Assembly (NCBI GenBank): GCA_044341025.1
Contig: JBIISM010000009.1
Coordinates: forward strand, 1 to 64,000
From: JABMMZ01 sp044341025
Lineage (GTDB): Bacteria; Bacteroidota; Bacteroidia; NS11-12g; UBA955
DNA: 64,000 bases
Reading direction: 5' to 3'
Part shown: positions 58,828 through 64,000 of the stretch, piece after piece
Layout: each line of letters begins with the position of its first letter
Numbering within the stretch: the stretch's first letter is position 1
The notes under the pieces: generated by a model
What the model saw: the letters and a program-made list of their open reading frames with translations, nothing else
Told to the model about the DNA's origin: nothing
Databases searched by the model: none
Translations under genes and position numbers: made by a program

Positions 58828-59901
58828 TTAATCTACGCTGCCTTCTTGCATTCTATCTGCGTTTTCGGCCACTTTTAAGGCGTCAATCATGTCTTGTATT
58901 CCGCCACCCAGAAAACTATCTAAAGAATAGACAGTCATATTGATCCTATGATCTGTTACGCGGCTTTGAGGAAAATTGTATGTTCTGATTTTTGCACTCC
59001 TATCACCACTTGATACCAATGTTTTTCTTTTGCTTGCTATTTTCGAATTATGCTCTTCCAAAGCACGTTCATAAAGCTTAGTTCTAAGCATCTGCATAGC
59101 CCTTTCTCTATTGCCTAATTGAGACCTTTCAACTTGACAAACAACGACAATTCCTGAAGGTCTATGCGTTAACTGCACTTTGGTTTCAACCTTGTTTACA
59201 TTTTGACCACCTGCACCTCCACTTCTACTGGTTTGTAAATCAATATCAGCAGGGTTTAATTGAACATCAACTTCTTCTGCTTCTGGCATCACAGCAACCG
59301 TTGCTGCCGAAGTATGCACTCTTCCGGCGCTCTCTGTTTTGGGCACTCTCTGAACGCGGTGTACACCACTTTCATATTTCATGTCACCGTATACATTGTT
59401 GCCGGTAACTTCTAAAATAACTTCTTTATATCCGCCTGCAGTGCCTTCACTTTCATCTAAAACTTCTACTTTCCATCCCCTGTTTTCACAGTAGCGCATG
59501 TACATTTTCATAAGGTCTCCAGCAAATAAACTTGCTTCATCTCCGCCAGTTCCTGCCCTAATCTCTACAATCGCGTTTTTAGCATCTTCTGGATCTTTTG
59601 GAATAAGGAGTAATCTAATTTTATCTTCTAAAGGCCCAATCTTAGCTTCCATTTCTTCAGCCTCCATTCTCGCCATTTCTTTTAGTTCTTGGTCCTTTTC
59701 ATTGACAATGATGTCCTTCGCCTGTTGGTGGTAATTTAAGACTGTTTTGTATTCATTTGCTGTGTCAACAACTTCTTTCAAGTCACTATACTCTTTGTTG
59801 AGTTGAGTGAATCTTTTCATGTCTTGCATGGTTTCTGAATTACTTAGAAGCAATTCAACTTCTTTGAATCTCGCCTCTATGGCGTCAAATTTATCTAACA
59901 T
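58828..59901 (-). CDS. prfA: Peptide chain release factor 1
   Basis: RF1 ends translation at UAA and UAG. The 357-residue protein has the GGQ motif in SGGAGGQNVNKVETKVQLTH (near residue 230) and the upstream GTGGDEASLFAGDLMKMY. The PxT-type codon-reading loop lies in VPKTESAGRVHTS, typical of RF1 rather than RF2. GGQ is the methylation target of PrmC at 30971. Its end is next to the small basic gene. Confidence 0.97.
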   Translation of the reverse strand: MLDKFDAIEARFKEVELLLSNSETMQDMKRFTQLNKEYSDLKEVVDTANEYKTVLNYHQQAKDIIVNEKDQELKEMARMEAEEMEAKIGPLEDKIRLLLIPKDPEDAKNAIVEIRAGTGGDEASLFAGDLMKMYMRYCENRGWKVEVLDESEGTAGGYKEVILEVTGNNVYGDMKYESGVHRVQRVPKTESAGRVHTSAATVAVMPEAEEVDVQLNPADIDLQTSRSGGAGGQNVNKVETKVQLTHRPSGIVVVCQVERSQLGNRERAMQMLRTKLYERALEEHNSKIASKRKTLVSSGDRSAKIRTYNFPQSRVTDHRINMTVYSLDSFLGGGIQDMIDALKVAENADRMQEGSVD

Positions 59902-59925
59902 TTTTATTTGGACTTCAGAATGCTT

Positions 59926-60729
59926 TCATTCTAAAATGGAGCGCAAAATTACGAATTCATCTTTTAAAATGAACAATCTTTCTTTTTCAATTCGAATGCC
60001 TTTTGTTCCAAATGGAAGCGTTTGGTTAATTTTCTCCATTTTTAGCATTGATTTGTTGTAGACATAAATGGAATTGTTTTTTAGAAAGACGATTTTACTG
60101 TTTAAGACTTGGAATGACTTTAAGGTATCGATTAAAACAGTTTTGTTGAAATTGGCATATAAATCAAATTCAAGCAAATTGAAATTATTGAGTAATAATA
60201 TACTTGAATTAATGTCTAATACCATACTTGGATTAATCTCATTTCCAACAGTGAAGTTATTAAGCGATGCACTTTCATTTAGAAGCTTAAGATCTTTGCT
60301 GTATTTTTTTAGTTTCTGATCGGACATATCAAACAACCATATTTGGTTGTCAGAACTCCGAGCTATGCATGCTATTTGTGAGATGCCTATGCTTTCTAAA
60401 TCACATTCACCTCTAATATTTAACAGGTTATCTAAAAAGATAATTTTATTCTGGTCACGGTAAAAAACATATATTTCAAAGGGGTTTCCAGCATCAAAAG
60501 AGCTAATATTACCTAGGACTTTAAAATTGACAGTAGCTAACTTTTGTCCATTCTTGTCATATTTAATGATGTCATTTGTGGGCGTAATAATGTAAAGATT
60601 TTCTAAATTGTCACTGCTAATGGTGCTTCCTAAGGGTATTTTGATTGTATCAGTCAATAAACTTTGTGATTGTATTTGAGAAATACATAGAAACGAAATA
60701 CAAACAATTAGTTTATTGAGAAATGTCAT
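59926..60729 (-). CDS. Secreted hypothetical protein, possibly beta-propeller
   Basis: The 267-residue protein has a signal peptide (LIVCISFLCISQIQSQS). The remainder is made of repeated short strands with patterns such as ENLYIITPTNDIIKYDKNGQK, NQIWLFDMSDQKLKKYSKD and IVFLKNNSIYVYNKSM, similar to NHL/six-bladed propeller repeats. No active site is visible. Its start overlaps the stop of the lpxH gene by four bases (ATGA), so both are co-translated. Confidence 0.65.
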   Translation of the reverse strand: MTFLNKLIVCISFLCISQIQSQSLLTDTIKIPLGSTISSDNLENLYIITPTNDIIKYDKNGQKLATVNFKVLGNISSFDAGNPFEIYVFYRDQNKIIFLDNLLNIRGECDLESIGISQIACIARSSDNQIWLFDMSDQKLKKYSKDLKLLNESASLNNFTVGNEINPSMVLDINSSILLLNNFNLLEFDLYANFNKTVLIDTLKSFQVLNSKIVFLKNNSIYVYNKSMLKMEKINQTLPFGTKGIRIEKERLFILKDEFVILRSILE

Positions 60730-61478
60730 TGGAATTGTTTTAATTCAAGATTTATGCCATCAAATTCAGCATAAGTAAAATCATTCACCCACTCGCCCAA
60801 ATTAATGTATCTTGAGTTGTTTTGAAGCTGTAGGTCTTGCGCCAAATGCCTGTGCCCACAAATGAAAAAATCAACATGCTGTTTCTTTAAAAGTTCTTTG
60901 CAATGAATGATTATAAATTCGTTCTCCTCACCTAGGTATATTTTATCTTTATTTCCTTTGCTTATGCGGCTTCTACGCGATAAAAAATTGGCCAATCCAA
61001 CCCCTAAATATGGATGAAGTAAGCCGAATAATTTGACTGAAAGTTTGCTTCTAAAAATTTTCTTGATCATTTTATATCCAGCATCCCCTGGTCCTATTCC
61101 ATCGCCATGGTGGATATAAAATCGTTTGCCATTTCTTTCAATTTCTAGTTCATTGCTCACGATTTTAGCGCCTATTTCTTTTTCAAGATATCCAAAGGTC
61201 CACATGTCGTGATTTCCTTTAAAGAAAGTAATATTAATGCCTTGATCAGACAAATCAGAGAGTTTACCTAATAAGCGGGTATAACCTTTTGGAACGACGT
61301 GTTTGTATTCAAACCAGAAATCAAACACATCTCCTACTAAATATATTTCAGATGCATTGTGGCGAATTGACTCCAGCCACGCACATATTTTCTTTTCTCT
61401 TACCAATGAAGACGCATAATTTGGCACACCTAAATGGAAATCTGAAGCGAAGTATATATGTGTTTTATTGTTCTCCAA
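60726..61478 (-). CDS. lpxH: UDP-2,3-diacylglucosamine diphosphatase LpxH
   Basis: LpxH removes UMP from UDP-2,3-diacylglucosamine in lipid A synthesis. The protein has the metal-binding motifs of calcineurin-like phosphatases in order: SDFHLG, GDVFDFW, KGNHDMW, HHGDG and CGHRHLA. There is no ATG; the TTG at 61478 (ENNKTHIYFASDFHLG) is preferred. A TTG at 61523 would add 15 residues that overlap a promoter-like AACCTTTG box. With this start the enzyme has 250 residues, close to the usual length. It is coupled to the secreted propeller-like gene. Confidence 0.9.
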   Translation of the reverse strand: MENNKTHIYFASDFHLGVPNYASSLVREKKICAWLESIRHNASEIYLVGDVFDFWFEYKHVVPKGYTRLLGKLSDLSDQGINITFFKGNHDMWTFGYLEKEIGAKIVSNELEIERNGKRFYIHHGDGIGPGDAGYKMIKKIFRSKLSVKLFGLLHPYLGVGLANFLSRRSRISKGNKDKIYLGEENEFIIIHCKELLKKQHVDFFICGHRHLAQDLQLQNNSRYINLGEWVNDFTYAEFDGINLELKQFQ

Positions 61479-61634
61479 TTTATATTTTTGTTCAAAGGTT
61501 ATGGTTTTTACTGAGAAATCCAATTTTCAATTGCATTAACCCACTAATGGAGCCTGTGTTTTTTGTATCTAAAGGCAATTTTAGGTATTTATTTACTGCT
61601 TAATAAGAAATAACGATTTCGATAATCACCTTTA

Positions 61635-61870
61635 AAGGGAAGGGATTATTTCATGATCCGTGAGGGGGGGGTCCGACAAGAAAAAATTACGATTTGATCT
61701 TTACCACAAATCTCAAAATAAAGGAAGGGATTATTGGCATGATCCGTAAGGGGGTGGTCCGACAAGAAAAAATTACGATTTGTTCTTTACCACAAATCTC
61801 AAAATAAAGGAAGGGATTATTGACATGATCCGTAAGGGGGTGGTCCGACAAGAAAAAATAACGATTTGTT
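61635..61870. repeat. 86-bp tandem repeat array (2.7 copies)
   Basis: Units lie at 61635-61720, 61721-61806 and 61807-61870 (cut short). Units 2 and 3 differ at only two positions over about 64 bp. Each contains AAGGGATTATT, a CATGATCCGTAAGGGGGTGG-type core and GGTCCGACAAG. Units 1 and 2 also carry a small hairpin GATTTGT/ACAAATC-like stem. A partial, worn unit precedes the first (about 61608). The lack of spacers and the length rule out CRISPR. No gene is convincing in 61524-61978. Confidence 0.85.
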
Positions 61871-61945
61871 CAAAGAACAAATCTATTTTTTTGCCCCAAA
61901 TTCCCTTACAAGCGAGCTTGACGGTAATTGTGGGGCAAAAAAATA
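61863..61945. repeat. Nested perfect inverted repeats at the array end
   Basis: A 9-bp repeat GATTTGTTC-AAA-GAACAAATC (61863-61883) is followed by a 15-bp perfect inverted repeat TATTTTTTTGCCCCA (61884-61898) / TGGGGCAAAAAAATA (61931-61945). Inside the latter is AAGC/GCTT. The first hairpin is formed by the last part of repeat unit 3. These hairpins could act as bidirectional terminators or as a structured mobile-element end. Confidence 0.7.
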
Positions 61946-61974
61946 AGACTTCACTGTGTGAAGTCTTATTTTTT
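61942..61974 (-). terminator. Terminator of tRNA-Cys
   Basis: The perfect 13-bp stem AATAAGACTTCAC/GTGAAGTCTTATT has a TGT loop and T runs on both sides. It lies a few bases past the tRNA 3' end. Confidence 0.9.
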
Positions 61975-61978
61975 CTTG

Positions 61979-62049
61979 AGGTCGGAAGCGGATTCGAACC
62001 GCTGTAGAGGGTTTTGCAGACCCGTGCCTAGCCACTCGGCCATCCGACC
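61979..62049 (-). tRNA. tRNA-Cys (GCA)
   Basis: On the minus strand the acceptor arms GGTCGGA and TCCGACC pair perfectly. The D arm reads TGGCCGAGTGGCTAGGCA, the anticodon loop TCTGCAAAA gives GCA, and the T arm is CAGCGG-TTCGAATCCGCT-like. The discriminator is T, as expected for tRNA-Cys. The 71-nt gene has a consensus promoter upstream and a strong terminator downstream. The 86-bp repeat array lies just beyond. Confidence 0.97.
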
Positions 62050-62069
62050 TTTTTTTCTTGATAGAGGTG

Positions 62070-62101
62070 CAAATTTAAGTGATTTATAATATAAATTCAA
62101 A
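62070..62101 (-). promoter_or_regulatory. Promoter of tRNA-Cys
   Basis: On the minus strand TTTG (62101-62098) and TAAATTTG (62077-62070) are 20 bp apart, the phylum's consensus. Confidence 0.8.
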
Positions 62102-62136
62102 TAAATGTACGTTCCAAAAGAACTTAAGTATTTTGC

Positions 62137-62694
62137 TTAGGCCATCTTGCGGATGGTTCCTACAGATTTACCTTTGCTTTTGCTGTCGCCTTTAGGGCCA
62201 GCATTTTTAACAGGTTTTTCTATTTTGGCTTTTGCCTCAGTTTTAGCTTTTGCTTCAGACTTTTGCTCATCTGTAGCATTGTTTTCTTCATCTAGAGATT
62301 TTCTCAGCGCATCAAAATCAAGTTTGTCAGAGAGAATAACATACCAATTGGCTAATTTCTTCATGTCAGACAAGTAAATCCTCTCATTGTCATAGCTAGG
62401 AAGTACTTTTCCTAAAAACTGAGGGAATAAATCATCATTGGCTTTTTTCTCTGGAACCACTAAACCTTCTTTAACCTTTTCGTTAATTGTTAGTAAAATA
62501 GCAGCAAGCCTTTCTTCACCATCCATGGTAAACATGGCGATATCAGACAAAATAGAAACCTTTGTATTGGCAGAGGTAGGGATTTTTTTGCCGGTGCCAT
62601 CTAAGGCTTCAACAATCAAACCATTTGTTCTTTGACCAATTACATGGTATAGGCCGGGCTGACCAGCAATAGCGACAATATCTTTCAATTCCAT
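62137..62694 (-). CDS. DUF5606 family protein
   Basis: The start is the ATG at 62694 (MELKDIVAIAGQPGLYHVIG); the longer frame begins with TTG. The 185-residue protein has the small N-terminal domain typical of DUF5606 (about residues 1-75, with NGLIVEALDGTGKKIPTSAN). A helical middle and a long Lys/Glu/Ala-rich disordered tail (about 135-185) follow. Its role is unknown; the family is widespread in this phylum. It is divergent from the membrane gene at 62778. Confidence 0.82.
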   Translation of the reverse strand: MELKDIVAIAGQPGLYHVIGQRTNGLIVEALDGTGKKIPTSANTKVSILSDIAMFTMDGEERLAAILLTINEKVKEGLVVPEKKANDDLFPQFLGKVLPSYDNERIYLSDMKKLANWYVILSDKLDFDALRKSLDEENNATDEQKSEAKAKTEAKAKIEKPVKNAGPKGDSKSKGKSVGTIRKMA

Positions 62695-62756
62695 AAACTG
62701 TTGCAAATTTTCTATAATTAATTGACAAAACAAAGCGTTCAAAGCTTTTTTTGTTA

Positions 62757-62764
62757 TAGTTTTG
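62757..62764 (+). promoter_or_regulatory. -7 element before the DUF4199 gene
   Basis: TAGTTTTG matches TAnnTTTG and lies 13 bases before the ATG at 62778. No TTTG is found at the normal distance upstream. Confidence 0.45.
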
Positions 62765-62777
62765 TGAACATTTCTAT

Positions 62778-63299
62778 ATGAGCAAAAAAATATTGATTTA
62801 CGGACTCGCTTTTGGGAGCGCTGCAGCAGCCCTGAGCTACATATACATGATTTATGTGGCGTTTAATCCGAATCTATCCATTCACCTAATATCAGTGTTA
62901 GCGGAGTTTATTATCATCCCAGGTACTGCTATTTTCCTTTTTTTAAGGTCAATGAAGCAAAGCAAGCAAGATGAATTCTTCATTGGAAGGGCAATTTTTT
63001 TCGGATTTTTCCTAAGTTTGATCATTTCTTCTTCCGTATCTCTTTTCTTTTCCTACATCGCTCAATTCAGACCAGAAATTATCAATGGTTTTATCGACTT
63101 GAAGGTTAATCAATTGCTTAAGTCTGATTTTTTCGCAAAACTTTCTTCTAAAGATCAACTGGACAATATTAATGCAGTTAAAGATTCATATTCTGTTGCC
63201 GGACAATTTAAATACCAGTTGTATTTAGGTGCAGCAAGAGGCTTGTTTTTGAGTGCAATTATTGCATTTATTTTAAGAGCGAAAACAAAAAGAGATTGA
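62778..63299 (+). CDS. DUF4199 membrane protein
   Basis: The 173-residue protein has four membrane helices: LIYGLAFGSAAAALSYIYMI, LISVLAEFIIIPGTAIFLF, GRAIFFGFFLSLIISSSVSLF and GAARGLFLSAIIAFIL. The spacing and the FIGRAIFFGFF region resemble DUF4199 proteins of this phylum, which are often near lipid or cell-wall genes. Function is unknown. The stop overlaps the TTG start of the next gene (plsC), so the two are translated together. Confidence 0.78.
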   Translation: MSKKILIYGLAFGSAAAALSYIYMIYVAFNPNLSIHLISVLAEFIIIPGTAIFLFLRSMKQSKQDEFFIGRAIFFGFFLSLIISSSVSLFFSYIAQFRPEIINGFIDLKVNQLLKSDFFAKLSSKDQLDNINAVKDSYSVAGQFKYQLYLGAARGLFLSAIIAFILRAKTKRD

Positions 63300-64000
63300 G
63301 AAAGATTTTTGGAAAAATAGGTTTTGTGTGGTTTGCAACAGTGTTTGCAGGCACATTCCTGCTGCTTTACCCTTTCTTTTTTGTTCTATTGAGCAGGCCT
63401 TCATGGTATCCTTTAGCCAACCGTTTAAGACGGGTTTGGGCTTGGATTGCCGTTTTGCTTACTTTCTCCGTTCCCAATATCATTAGGATGCAGAACAAAT
63501 TTCCCAAGAAGTGCATTTTCGTAGCCAATCATACCTCTTATTTGGATATTATTGTACTTGGATTGTTTGCGCCATCTAAGATGTCATTTATCGGAAAGAG
63601 AGAATTGGCAAACATCCCTTTGTTTGGAATATTCTTCAGAACAGTTGATGTGGCAGTTAATAGAGAATCCATGAAAGATGCGCACAAAGCCTTTCATCAA
63701 GCCAAGGAGAAACTTGATGCGGGATATAGTATACTCATCTTTCCTGAGGGAACCATTTGGAACAATACCCCTGAACTTAAAGCGTTTAAAAACGGGGCAT
63801 TTAAAATGGCTATAGAAACTAAGTTGCCGATTGTGCCAGTGGTTTTTTATAATAACTTCAAAATACTCCCTGATGAGAAAACAGAATATTATCCTTCAGT
63901 AATAAAATGCAAAATTCATCGGGCAATTGAGACGGGTCATCTAAATATTGATGATGCCAACCAACTTAAAGATGAAATTTATACCCTTATAAGAACAGAT
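63296..64000 (+). CDS. plsC: 1-acyl-glycerol-3-phosphate acyltransferase (PlsC), 3' end outside window
   Basis: PlsC adds the second acyl chain to make phosphatidic acid. The frame runs from the TTG at 63296, which overlaps the TGA of the previous gene (TTGA), to the window edge (235 codons, no stop). It has an N-terminal membrane helix (VWFATVFAGTFLLLYPFFFVL). The catalytic NHTSYLD (H-x4-D) and FPEGTIWNN follow, with IPLFGIFFRTVDVAVNRES between them. No ATG lies early enough in frame, so TTG is the likely start. Confidence 0.92.
   Translation, partial: MRKIFGKIGFVWFATVFAGTFLLLYPFFFVLLSRPSWYPLANRLRRVWAWIAVLLTFSVPNIIRMQNKFPKKCIFVANHTSYLDIIVLGLFAPSKMSFIGKRELANIPLFGIFFRTVDVAVNRESMKDAHKAFHQAKEKLDAGYSILIFPEGTIWNNTPELKAFKNGAFKMAIETKLPIVPVVFYNNFKILPDEKTEYYPSVIKCKIHRAIETGHLNIDDANQLKDEIYTLIRTD

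Noticed and set aside
61635..61870. CRISPR array
   Set aside because: Units are 86 bp, adjacent without spacers and almost identical; no cas gene is in the window.

Overview
The window looks like chromosomal DNA of a free-living member of the Bacteroidota. It is AT-rich. Promoters follow the TTTG-N19-22-TAnnTTTG pattern of that phylum, most clearly in front of both tRNA genes. There are almost no Shine-Dalgarno sites. One protein carries a type IX secretion (T9SS) sorting domain, and phylum-typical families are present (GlsA/GlsB glycine-lipid enzymes, DUF4835/PorD, DUF5606, DUF4199, Rpb6-like omega). I cannot name a genus.

Layout. 1-780 is the right end of an integrated element: a tyrosine recombinase cut by the window edge, then a 3' piece of a tRNA gene with its terminator, which marks the integration junction. 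963-7602 holds an exported catalase-peroxidase, an XRE regulator with a candidate operator, several secreted proteins, a T9SS-exported metzincin protease and a PspC-domain protein. 7627-15344 is an accessory stretch of mostly unrecognised small genes. It ends at a tRNA-Asn locus (15703-15776) beside duplicated blocks of terminator hairpin, second hairpin and tRNA 3'-end trace, which look like stacked insertions at that tRNA.

15869-40655 is mostly core metabolism and envelope: glsB-glsA, 3-hydroxyanthranilate dioxygenase, a radical SAM protein coupled to a VWA-type membrane protein, a CrtD-like carotenoid desaturase, a TolC/adaptor pair, yigZ-EamA-ribD, prmC, an L,D-transpeptidase, a sodium/solute symporter coupled to two DUF3857/transglutaminase-like paralogues, msrB and der. 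40770-48445 carries a 1129-residue MORN-like protein, a GAF-type methionine sulfoxide reductase, pruA and a DEAD-box helicase.

48650-58553 runs on the + strand: queG, radC, then the tightly packed bamD-rpoZ-coaC-coaB-porD-aroB group, followed by a carboxyltransferase, a GT2 glycosyltransferase and a FAD oxidoreductase. coaB and coaC are separate overlapping frames rather than the usual fusion. 58828-64000 contains prfA, lpxH, an 86-bp tandem repeat and nested inverted repeats beside tRNA-Cys, and the start of plsC.

Several genes lack an ATG start (bamD GTG; coaB, lpxH and plsC TTG; ribD possibly ATA). Several promoters sit so close to the start codon that the mRNAs should be leaderless or nearly so. 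No CRISPR array, complete transposon or recognisable defence operon was seen. The most unusual structures are the duplicated blocks at tRNA-Asn and the repeat array at tRNA-Cys.
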